Shown in pieces: positions 45,912 through 55,868 of a DNA stretch of 64,000 nucleotides. Below the pieces are notes generated by a model. That model had not been told where the DNA came from. It saw only the letters and a program-made list of their open reading frames with translations, and did not search any database. The stretch lies in assembly GCF_000186865.1 (NCBI RefSeq), contig NW_008705570.1, positions 777,044-841,043 of the forward strand, written 5' to 3'. This DNA is from Aureococcus anophagefferens (lineage: Eukaryota; Sar; Pelagophyceae; Pelagomonadales; Pelagomonadaceae). Position 1 is the stretch's first letter; each line of letters opens with the position of its first letter. The translations under genes were made by a program, and so were the position numbers.

Positions 45912-47735
45912 ATGTGGGGCGGCAACAGGCTCGTCCTGCTGTGGGCGACGCTGCTGCTGCGGACCGCGGGCTATGCGCCTCGCCGCGTCCCCGGCATCGC
46001 GCCGGCGCGCGTCGCGCACCGGCTCCCGTCGCTGGACCGCCTGGCGCTCGCGGCGACGAGCGACGACGGCGACGCGCCGCGCGCCCGCGCGCCCAACGAG
46101 AGCGGCGACCAGCCGCCGCGGCGGCGGCCCGAGGGCAACGGCGGGCGCGGCGGCCGCGGCGCGGGCGCGGGCGCGGCGGCGGGCGCGGCGACGGCGGCCG
46201 CGGCCGCGGCGACGGCCGGCCGCGGCCCGCGCGGCGGCGGCAGCCGCAGAAGCCCCGGCCGAAGCAGGCCGAGGAGGCCGAGGTGGAGACGAAGAAGGAG
46301 ACGGTCATCGGCGGCCCCGCCGCCGCCGGCGCCGTCGCGCCCTGGGCCAAGTCGCGGAAGCGGCGGCCCGGCGGCCCCCGCGACGACGGCAAGGCCGCCG
46401 TCGCCGGCGGCGCGCGCGCGGGCCAGGCCGCCGTCGCCGGCGGCGGGCGCGCGGGCCAGGCCGCCGCCGCCGGCGGCGGGCGCGCGCAGCGCATGCCCGG
46501 CGCGCCCCCGCGGGGCGCGAACCCGAACCCGAGGCGGCGGCGGCGCCGCGGCGGGAATCGCACGAAGACGGAGCAGCAGCCGCAGCAGTCGGCGACGCGG
46601 CGCTGCGTCTGCGGCTACTGCGGCGAGATGTTCGTCAGTCGCTCGAAGCTCTTCCGCCACCTGCGCGAGCTCAACGACTGCCGGAAGATCGCTTTGAGCC
46701 ACGGCATGCCCCTGGAGAATCCCATCAAGGCCGTCGAGCGGCGGCTCCGGCGGCGCTACGGCGATTTGCTCTTGGCCGGGTGCATCGTGCTGCGCGTCAA
46801 GCCGGATATGGCGTCGGAGCCGCGCTTGATCGCCTTCCGCAAGAGCCCCCGGGGTCTGCTGCTGGGCAAGGGCGACGTGAGCCCCTACGAGTGCGTCATC
46901 GTCCGCGGCAACGAGGGCAAGCAGAAGCCGGGCTTCCCGAAAGGCAAAATCGAGCCCGTCGACGGGTCCATCTTGGGGGCCGCGCTGCGGGAGACCTGGG
47001 AGGAGGCGGGGTTGAAGGCCGACCAGCTCCGGGTGCTGCCCGCGTCCGCGGAGGCCGCGGCGAACGCGTCGGTGTGTCTGGACGCGGACGACTCGCGCAT
47101 GTTCGCGGACGACGAGGAGGTCATGTTGGACGAGACGTCGGACGTCATCGTCAGCGACGAGTCGCCGGCGCCGGCCGAGGACTTCCCGGACCTCGACGAC
47201 GACGTCGACGCCGCGGATCTGGATCGGGACGCCGCGGACGACCGGCGCTACGCGTCCGTCGACGTCCGCGAGGTCACGGGCCGGTCGGGCAAGCGCGCGC
47301 GCTACTTCGTCTGCGGCTTATCGGAAGCGCCGCGGAGCCCGCCGAAGCTGACGACGCAGAACGACGTCGACGGCGACATCGCCGACGTGTCCTGGGTCGA
47401 CGTCTGTGTGGAAATCAAATCTTCAACCCGACTTCAATGTGCGCGTATTCGAATGTTTTGACACGAGCACTTCCGCCGTGCTTCGAGAACTCGCTGAGAG
47501 CAATCGATTCGTCCAAAAATCAGCCGAATCGACTTCGATTTGACCGAGCTAGAGAATTCTGAAGTTTGGCCCCGACGTCCCAGCTCACTGGTTGATTTGC
47601 ACACAGGTCGACGTCAACGCGGCGCTGCTGCTCCTCGAGCGCAAGCGGCGCGCGGCGCTCCGCCGCGCCGTGCTCATCTTCGCGGCCGACGAGCGCGCGC
47701 TCGCGACGCAGGCGACGCGCGACCAGGCGCCCTAA
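45912..47735 (+). CDS. Nudix hydrolase, probably organelle-targeted, with an introner
   Basis: The start is at ATG 45912, followed by a signal-like helix (LVLLWATLLLRTAG) and a transit-like basic segment. The frame of this N-terminus changes by +2 near 46200-46260, in a Gly/Arg-rich stretch, to the frame of the catalytic part. No clear intron explains this. A small zinc-finger-like segment follows (CGYCGEMF...LFRHLRELNDC). A Nudix domain at about 46700-47400 contains RETWEEAGL preceded by FPKGKIEPVDG, close to the Nudix box. An acidic insert follows, then the final exon 47607-47735. The intron is 47396-47606. Nudix enzymes cleave nucleoside diphosphate derivatives. The acidic insert and zinc-finger-like segment are atypical. 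Confidence 0.75.
47404..47606 (+). mobile_element. Introner element, family B, copy 2 (203 bp), opposite orientation
   Basis: The left end CTGTGTGGAAATC and right end GATTTGCACACAG are an inverted pair. The duplication GTCGACGT is at 47396-47403 and 47607-47614. The intron 47396-47606 is GT-AG, phase 0, restoring S-W-V-D-V-N-A. Relative to the host gene it lies in the opposite orientation to family-B copy 1, as shown by the core TCGTCCAAAAATCAGCCG at 47509-47526. Confidence 0.95.
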
Positions 47736-47744
47736 CATACACGA

Positions 47745-49094
47745 TTAGCCCGGGGTCGTCGCGTTGAAGGCGGCCGGGGCCCACGCGGGGACCGCGTCGT
47801 CGGCGACGTCGAAGTCGAAGGACGGCAGGTCCGGTCGGAAGTAGAGCGCGAACTCGCTCACGGCCGACGCCGACTTGAGCAGGAAGGCGCACTTCGCCAG
47901 GAGGAGCGTGTCCGCGAGCACCGCGAGGCCGCGCGAGAAGCCGTCCGCGTCCGCGCCGCCGGCGAAGGCGGCCCCCTTGACCCGCGCCACGCCGGCCTGC
48001 TCCAGGAGCGCGGCGCCGTAGCGGTCCGCGAAGCGCCGCCGGAACTTGGCGTCGTCCGTCGCGAGGAAGACCTTGGCGCGCGGCCGCGCGAGGTACGCGT
48101 CGACGAGCGGGAAGTAGCGCTCCGGCGGGACGATCGCGCGGTGCTTTGACCGCTTGTCCGTGCCTCTGACGTGGACGCCGAGCACGTCGAGCGCTTCGCC
48201 GCGCGTCAGCCTTCTCCACTCCGCGTCGACGCGCCCCAGGACGTGCGCGTTCGGCCGCACGAAGGCCGCGACCTGCGCGGCCCGGAGCGCCCGGACGCGC
48301 CGGGCGCGGTCGCGCGTCGCCGGGTACGCCGACGCGCGCGTCGGGTAGACCCGCCGGATGAGGTCGCAGTCGAGCTCGAGGCGCGCGTCGTCGGGCGCGT
48401 AGGGCTCGTCGAGCGGCTCGAAGAACGCCTCCCAGCCGCTGCCGTTGCCGGGGCTCACGTAGCTGTCGACCTTCCACGTGAACTGCGCCACGACGGCCTT
48501 GCCCGCGAGCCGCGCCCACGTCGCCTGGGAGATGACGTCGAGCGCGCGGACCCAGAATCCATCGCGGGGAGAGCCGCGCACCCGGAGCACGCGGTGCCGC
48601 AGCTTCAGGAGCTTGAGCGCGTCCTTCGTGGCCGCGGGGAAGCCGCGGTCGCGCGCGGCCTCGAGCGCCGCGAGGAGCGCGCGCGCGCGCGCGTCCCGCG
48701 GCGCGTCCGCCGGCAGCGCCGCCGTCGCCGTCGCGACGGCCGCCATGCTCGCGTCGTCGTCGAGGCCCTTGGCGGGCACCGCGGCCGGTGGCAGCCGCCC
48801 GAGGCGGACGACGCACTCGCCGCCCGCGGCGCCGCAGGGGCTCGACGCGTTGCGCCGCTGGGTCCTCCAGTGCAGCGCGATGAACTTCATGTTGCCCGCG
48901 CGGATGCCGCAGCGGATGGGCGCGCGGCTCGTCGCGTGCTGCCACTTGAGGTCCTTGCATTTCCCGTCGCGCCAGGCGCAGGGCAGCCCGAGCTCGTGGG
49001 CGTCGATGTCGCAGGGGCCCTGCTTCGCGTACTCCACCGCGCACTCATTCGCGGCGGCGACGGCCAGGAAGACGACGCAAGCACGGATCATCAT
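47745..49094 (-). CDS. Fucosyltransferase-like secretory protein
   Basis: A 449-residue intronless frame from ATG 49094. It has a signal peptide or short anchor (IRACVVFLAVAAA) and a cysteine-containing N-terminal segment. Residues about 300-440 match the NodZ/POFUT-type GT-B donor side: VLGVHVRGTDKR (the HxRGTD-type Arg motif), KVFLATDD, LAVLADTLLLAKC and SASAVSEFALYF. Enzymes of this group transfer fucose from GDP-fucose to chitin-oligosaccharide, N-glycan or protein acceptors. The acceptor is not readable here. Stop codons of this gene and the Nudix gene are 9 bp apart, and its start is 190 bp from RRN3, head-to-head. Confidence 0.75.
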   Translation of the reverse strand: MMIRACVVFLAVAAANECAVEYAKQGPCDIDAHELGLPCAWRDGKCKDLKWQHATSRAPIRCGIRAGNMKFIALHWRTQRRNASSPCGAAGGECVVRLGRLPPAAVPAKGLDDDASMAAVATATAALPADAPRDARARALLAALEAARDRGFPAATKDALKLLKLRHRVLRVRGSPRDGFWVRALDVISQATWARLAGKAVVAQFTWKVDSYVSPGNGSGWEAFFEPLDEPYAPDDARLELDCDLIRRVYPTRASAYPATRDRARRVRALRAAQVAAFVRPNAHVLGRVDAEWRRLTRGEALDVLGVHVRGTDKRSKHRAIVPPERYFPLVDAYLARPRAKVFLATDDAKFRRRFADRYGAALLEQAGVARVKGAAFAGGADADGFSRGLAVLADTLLLAKCAFLLKSASAVSEFALYFRPDLPSFDFDVADDAVPAWAPAAFNATTPG

Positions 49095-49284
49095 TCCAGG
49101 CTCATTGCAACCTGCAACAATCGAGTTCAACATTTCATCCGCCGCAAGGTGCCGCCGCTTCGGGCCGGCGACGAGAGAGGCGACGGCCGCCGTCGACGCT
49201 GGCAGACGCGCGCGAGGTCTCTCCGCCCCGAGGTCCTCGTGAGGCGCTCGACCGCCTTCGTCGCAGCCGCCGCGCGCGCCGCCG

Positions 49285-50855
49285 ATGACGGCGAGCATGG
49301 AGCAGGCCTTCGTGGAAAAGGTCATGGCCGCCGCCGCCGGCGACGCCAAGAGCGCGGCGAAGAAGCAGGCGCAGCACGACGCGCTCGTGGCGACGATCAA
49401 GGACTCCGACGAGGGCGCGGCGGCCGACGAGGTCGAGACGAAGCGCAAGGTGCTCGTCGCGCTCGGCGCGCACGCGCCGCGGCTGGCGTCGAGGCCGGAG
49501 CACCGGCCGTTGCTTCGGGCCGTCTTCCAGTCGCGGTGCGCGTCGCGGGCCACGCTCGGCGCGCTGGGCGACCTCTTCTGCGGCGTCGTGAGCAACAACG
49601 CGACGCACGTGGCCGGCGCGCTCGACGCGGTCTTCAAGTCCGCGAGCCGCGGCTTCCTCGGCTTCGACGGCGAGACCGTCGTCGCGCCGGGCTCCGTCGA
49701 CGCGACGAAACTGCCCCAGTACGCGACGCTCCTGCGGCTCCTCGAGCTCTGCCCCCAGGGCGTCGCCGAGGTGCCGGCGGCGATGGCGGCGAACTACCCC
49801 TACTGCCGCGCCGACGGCCTCAAGCACGAGGCCTACGCGAAATTGGTCCTCGCGCTCTGCGAGGTCCACGGTGTCCTCGAGCCCGCGGGGCTGCAGCTCG
49901 TCGCGGAGCGGGCCCTGGAGATCGACTGCCTCGTGGAGCCGGAGACGCTCGCGCCGCCGGAGGGCGAGGTCTTCGAATTGGACGACGTCGACGCGTCCGA
50001 GCGGCACACGCCGCGGAAGGCCCGCGAGGCGGACCCGGACGGCGCGGGCGCGAAGCTCGACGACGTCATGGACGGGCTGTTTACCTATGCCCAGAAGCGG
50101 CTCGCGTCCGACTCGGGCGACGCCTTCTTCGACGTTTTATTGGACGTCTTCGAGAGCGCGATCCTCAAAACGAAGCAGTCCAAGTTCGTCCAGTTCGCCG
50201 TCTTCTCCGCCGCGGCGTCGTCGCCCGCGCGCTGCGCCAAGTTCGCGCGGCGCCTGACGCTCGTCGTCGCCGACGAGGCGACGCCCCTCGTGACGAAGGT
50301 GCCCGCGGTCGCGTACCTGGCCTCGCTCGTCTGCCGCTGCGCCGCCGTCGACGCGCCGCTCGTCGCGCTCTCGGCCGAGGCCCTCTTCTCCGCCGCCGAG
50401 GAGCGCCTCGAGAAGCTGCGGACGCGCGCGGGGCGCTCCCTCGTCGACGAGGCGGACCAGCAGGCGACGGCGACGCTGCTCTTCGCGCTCGTGCAGGCCT
50501 TGGTCTACGTCGTCTGCTTCCGCGGGTCGGACCTCTTCGGGCGGGCGGGCTGGGGCGCGCGCTACGACGCGCTCGCCGACGAAGGCCGCTGGGACCGCCT
50601 GCTCTTCGGCAACGCGCTGAAGCCCCTGGACCGCGCGGATGCCCGGGTGCGCGACGAGTTCCGCGCGACGTTGAAGGCGACGGCGAAGTTCTCGGCGGCG
50701 TTCCGCGCCAAGGTCGCGGAAGCCGCGCGCGCGCCGCGGCGGCCCCGGTCGACGCGGCCCGGCGACGAGTCCTTCTTCTTCCCCTTCGACCCCTACGTGC
50801 TCCCCAAGTCCGCGAGGCACGTCGCGCCCGTCTACCGCGACTGGGCGCGCGACGA

Positions 50856-50886
<31 letters not shown>

Positions 50887-51117
50887 TCCTCGAGCGACGG
50901 CGACTCCGACTCCGAGAGCGACGCGGGCGGCGCCGACTTCCGGAAGCGCGCGCGGTCCTTCGGCGACTCGCCCCACTCGCTCTCGCCGAGCCACATGCCC
51001 ATGAGCCTCGACAAGGGCAGCCTCCAGATGCCCGCGCCCATGAGCCTCAACGGCGACGGCTTCTTCCCGCCGCCCGCGCCGCCCCGGCGGGACTCGGTAG
51101 CCGACGACGCGTGGTGA
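49285..51117 (+). CDS. RRN3: RRN3/TIF-IA-like RNA polymerase I initiation factor
   Basis: A 610-residue intronless frame from ATG 49285 (the second ATG is close by). It is built of HEAT-like helical pairs, with strong RRN3 signatures in the middle: LQLVAERALEIDCLVE, LDDVMDGLFTYAQKRL, KSKFVQFAVF-like and VVADEATPLVTKVPAVAY, then LVQALVYVVCFRGSDLF. The C-terminal ~110 residues are acidic (runs of Asp and Ser) and end in Pro/Met-rich sequence. RRN3 binds RNA polymerase I and recruits it to rDNA promoters. Length and layout fit the family. The acidic tail may be a regulatory phosphorylation region. Confidence 0.9.
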
Positions 51118-51254
51118 GTCGTAAACGCACCCCTCTTAGTCGGCGCCACTACCAGAGGGGTGAGACTCCGACCTCGGCCGAATCCCAGACTAGATGGTTC
51201 AACGCCGGTAACACCGGCAAAGAGCAGCCTTATTGCTTTTTTACAATAGATAGT

Positions 51255-54200
51255 ATGTTGCGTGGAAGGATGCGCTCAATGCTCGCCCTCGCGACGCTCG
51301 GCGCCGCGGCCGCGAGCTCCTACGCCGAGGAGTCGGCGGCCTGCGCGGCGGCGGGCGGCGCGGCGCGCGTCGCCGAGGCCGACCTGCCCGACGACGGGAC
51401 CTGCTTCCAGTGGGACGGCGTCGAGCTCGCGAACCGGAGCTACTGCCAGCCCTGCCTCAACGGGTCCTACTGGGACGAGTTCCGCGACGCGCGCGCGGCG
51501 TCGCGGCGCGCGGCGGCGACCGCGGCCCCCGTGGTGGTCGAGATGCCCTACTGGCTCAGCGGCCAGTTGCAGGCGTCGGCGATGCGGATCCTCCTCGAGG
51601 AGGTCCTGGGCTACGCCGTGCACATCTCCCTCGCGTCCGCGGGCAGCGGCAGCACGGCCCGCGTCGCCGCGGCCTGCGCGACGCTGGTCCCCGAGTTCTG
51701 GTACTCCGAGGGCATCCGCAAGCCCGAGTTCGAAGAAGCAACAAAAAGCGGCGCGGTCGCGAAGAACCAGGGCGCGCTGGGGCAGACGCGCCTCTTCGTC
51801 ACGGCGTCGGCCGCGGACCCGCCCTACGACAAGCTCATCATGGACCACTACCGCTCCATCAAGCTGAACCCGGCCGTCGTCGCCGCGCTCCCGGCGGCCG
51901 GGAGTTGGGGCGCGCCGGACGCCGCCGCGTGCGGCGGCGCGGGCTGGACGAACGCGTCCTGCGTCAACGGCACCTACGCGCCGCCGAACTGCGACCACGG
52001 GACCTGCGCCGAGGCCTACTTCGTCCTGCCGTCCTGGTCCGAGTCGTGGTACGAGGGCTTCCTCACGGCCGAGGGCCTGAACCAGGGCAGCACAAGAGTG
52101 CGACATTCCCAACTTCAAAGGCTCATATCTCGGCCGTTTTCCACTCGTTTCGGCTGATTCTTGGACGAGCGATCATCTCTCGGAACGGCCTCGAAGCGTG
52201 GATGCTTTTTTTGGAACGCGCGCGCGCGGAACACTCACGTTGAAGCGACGTTGAATCACTCTCGTGCTGCCCAGGCCTGAACGTGACCGCGACGTACGTG
52301 GGCGTGTCGGGCATGGCCGACGTCGTCGAGGCGGCCCACAACGCGTCGCGGCCCGTGCTCTTCTACTGGTGGGACCCGGACCCGCTCGTCGCGCGCGTGC
52401 CCGTGCTGCCCTTGGCCGCGACGCCCTTCTCGTCCGCGTGCGAGGACCGCCACGCCGGCGACCCGGCGCTCTCCGGCGCGAACTGCCTCATGAACGTCGA
52501 CATGCTCAAGGCCGTGGCCCACGCGGCGACGCTCCAGGCCGACGCGAGCCTGGCGACCTTCTTCGCGGGCTACGGCGCGGACAACGACCGGCAAAAGGCC
52601 ATGATGGCCCTGGAGACGCGCGGCGGCGGCGACCTGGGGGTCGAGGACGCGGCGTGCGCCTGGGTCCGGGCGAACGAGCCGGCCTGGCGCGCCTGGGTCA
52701 CGGCGACGACCTGCGCGCCGGGGTCCGTCGTCGGCAACGGCACGGGCGACTGCGAGGCCTGCGCCGCGGGCAGTTACGCGGCCTTCGGGGCCGACGCCTG
52801 CGAGCCCTGCGCGCCGGGCTCCTTCGCGGCGGACGCCGGCGCCGCGGCCTGCGACCCCTGCCCCCAGGGCACGGCCGCGCCGACGACCGGGCGCGCGTCC
52901 TGCGACGGCTGCGTCGCGGGCGAGTACGCGACGTCCGCGGGCGAGACCCCGGGCATCGGCCTCACGTCCGGCGCGACGACGTGCGCCTTGTGCCCCGCGG
53001 GGACGCGGAGCGTCGCCGGCGCGAGCTTCTGCGCGCTCTGCGACTTTTCGCTGGGCTTCACAAGCGCCGAGGGCTCGGAGGTCTGCGACTCGTGCTACCC
53101 CGAGTTCTACTGGACGGGCGCGGCCTGCGAGCCCTGCCCCGGGCGCGCGACGTGCGCCGCCGGCACGACGACGGCGACGCTCGACGTCGAGGAGGGCTGG
53201 TGGCGCCTCGACGAGACGTCGACGGACATCTTGGAGTGCGCGCCGGACACGTGCGCCGGCGGCGTCGGCGTCACGGGCGCCGACGACTCGCCGGCGGACG
53301 CGTGCGAGCGGGGCTACCGGGGGCGGCTCTGCTCGCTCTGCGACGACGACTTCTACCTCGCCAGCAAAAAGTGCGAGTCCTGCGAGGGCCGGGGAGGTGA
53401 GAAACTCGCCATCGCCATGGGGCTCCTCGCCTACGGCGCCCTGAGCCTCCTCGTGCTCTACACGTCCCAGAGGCCGTCGGCGGCGGAGGAGCGGGAATTC
53501 GAGGACGCGGAGCACGAGCGCGAGGAGCGCGCGAGCATGGGCGCCGACGCCGCGAGCATGGACGCCGCGGCGACCGCCGAGCTCAGCGAGGCCGTCGACG
53601 ACCCGGCGGCCGACGAGGCGCGCAGGCCCGCGGAGGCGATCCGCGTCCACGTGATCCGCATGTACGCGAAGCTGACGACGAAGTGGAAGCTCGCGTTCGT
53701 CGCGATCCAGCTCATGGTGTCGACGATGGGCACGATGGAGCTGCCCCCGGTCTACAACGGCTTCCTGGGGAGCCTGGGCTTCTTCGAGGTCGACTTCCTG
53801 GAGATCGCGGGGCTCGGCTGCCACCGGCGCGTGTCGTTCTACGGGACCCTGGCGATGTCGACCTTGGGGCCCTGGGCCTTCCTGCTGTCCGTGTTCCTGC
53901 TCTGGGCGCCGCTGTCCTACCTCTGCTGCGGGCGCCGCCACTCGCCGACGGCGGCGACGATCCTCGTGCTCTTCTTCACGTTCCCCATGGTGTCGGTGAC
54001 GATCTGCCGGACGTTCCTCTGCTGCGAGTTCGACGACGGCGACGCGTACCTGCGCGCGGACCTGGACCTGCGCTGCGGCGGGCGGACCTACGACTTCTGG
54101 CGCGCCTACGCGGCGTGCATGCTCTTCGTCTGGCCCCTGGGCGCGCCGCTGTTTTTTTACCTCTCCGTGTGGTCCGTGCGGTCGCGCGTCGACCCGCTGA

Positions 54201-54829
54201 ACTTCAAGAAGGGCGCGGAGATCACCGCGAGCGAGCAGGTCGCCATGGTCGACGCGGCCTGCGAGAAGCGCGACCTGGACCCGGCGTGCTTCGCGACGCG
54301 CATGCTCTGGATGCCCTACGAGCCCCAGTTCTGGTACTTTGAGTGCGTCGACGCGACGAAGCGGCTCCTGCTCACGTGCGCGTCGCTCTTCATCTTCCCG
54401 GGCAGCCCGACGCAGCTGGCGTTCCTGATTTTGGTGGTCATGAGTTGGACGAAGCTCTACGGGTACTTCGGGCCCTTCAAGGAGGACGCGGACGACGTGC
54501 TCGCGGAGTGCCTGAACTCGATGCTCACGATCCTCTACCTGGGCGCGCTCGTCGCGCGGACGTCGCAGGGGCCGGGCGCCGATGGCCTGCTCATGACGAC
54601 GATCCTGGGCGGGCTCGTGATTTTGGTCTACGTGACGGTGACGGACATCCGCCGCGAGCTGTCCGCGCTCGAGCTGCTCCGCGACATCCTCCGCGAGACG
54701 GGCAGGAACGCGCGCGCGGCGTCGTTCAAGGCCATGGAGAGCTTCAGGTCGCTCCCCGGGGCCTCGCCGCGGGCGACGCCGAAGCACAGCGACGTCGCGC
54801 GCGCGGACGCGGCCGCGACTCCGATCTAA
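51255..54829 (+). CDS. Giant receptor-like protein with OpuAC-like ectodomain and an introner
   Basis: join(51255..52074, 52275..54829) gives 1,124 residues. The start is ATG 51255 with a signal peptide (MLALATLGAAAASSYA). Residues about 90-345 resemble a type-2 periplasmic binding protein of the glycine-betaine (OpuAC) class: VVVEMPYWLSGQLQASAM, VPEFWYSEG, then NASRPVLFYWWDPDPL. The N-terminal part is split by the introner. GCC2/GCC3-like cysteine repeats lie at about 420-640, and a multi-helix membrane domain runs from about 650 to the end, with a helix-linking charged loop. The membrane part resembles that of the receptors at 14343 and 30019 (shared CEFDDGDAYL / CKEFDDGGAYL segment). A solute-sensing role is inferred, not shown. 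Confidence 0.85.
52083..52274 (+). mobile_element. Introner element, family A, copy 4 (192 bp)
   Basis: Ends are CAGGGCAGCACAAGAGTG at the left and CACTCTCGTGCTGCCCAG at the right, a long inverted pair. The duplication GCCTGAAC is at 52075-52082 and 52275-52282. The intron 52075-52274 is GC-AG, phase 1, giving A-E-G-L-N-V-T-A. The core carries one change (TGATTCTTGG). Confidence 0.95.
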
Positions 54830-54836
54830 TGGGAAC

Positions 54837-55805
54837 TTAGGGTTCGGGCTCGTTCCAGAACGCGAGGATGTTCTTGAAGACGTCGTCGGGCAGCGTGCGG
54901 CTCGCGCCGCGCCGCGGCCGCCGCTGGGCCTCGACCTGGACCGGCGGCGTCCCGAAGAGGCGCGCGAAGTGCGCCGGCGGCGTCGCGCGGCCCGCGAGCG
55001 AGAGGTAGCGCAGCGCGAGGAGCTTGACGGCGGGCTCGCGGCAGTATCGCTTCCAGGACCCCGCCGCGCGCACGGCCGAGAGCAGCGCGACGATCTTCGG
55101 GTCGGGGATGTATTCGTGGATGATGTCCCCGTTATAATCCTGAAAACGTGAGAATCCCGGGTCCCCGCGTGCCATCATCAATGCATCGCCGCCTCCGACG
55201 TCGACAAGGTCAATATTCGCCCCGACACGTAAAAGGCCGCGAATAGCTCCGTGATTCTTTAGCGTTACCGCCATCATGAGCGGCGTACGCCCACCTGAAT
55301 TCTGAGCGTCCACTTGCGCGCCATGGTAGTGAAGTCCGATGCTCAGGTTTTAAACCCAGGTCTTTTGGTCTGATTCCCAGGTTTGATGCTTTTCCAGGTC
55401 TTTTTGAGTATGAAACCCAGGTCTTTTAGAGGTCCATTTTTTTTATTATCCCCCCTATATAAATTACAGATATGTTTGCCGCTTGACGACAGGATGCCCC
55501 AACCCGTTTGTCCGCAGGAGTGCGCATGCGACGTCTGGGCTGCCCCGACGCCGCCAGAACCGCTATCGGGGCCCATCCCGGGCCAAGGAAGTGCACTGGA
55601 GCACGCCAGTGAGTTGCGCCGGCGCTGCCCCATCCTTTTGGCGGAGTACATTCGGTCGATCACTGCGGCTGCGGGCTGCGCGCGCGCCCACTCGATTTCG
55701 GGATCCCGTCTATTACCGTCACAGTTTCACCCACTGAGCTAAAATGGCCTTCCCTATGCCGTTCTGTGTCTGATTGTAGGTTCGAATGCCCGCGCGCGCG
55801 CGCGC

Positions 55806-55868
<63 letters not shown>

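Noticed and set aside
55690..55790. A tRNA gene
   Set aside because: A-box-like and B-box-like motifs are on opposite strands and no cloverleaf can be drawn.
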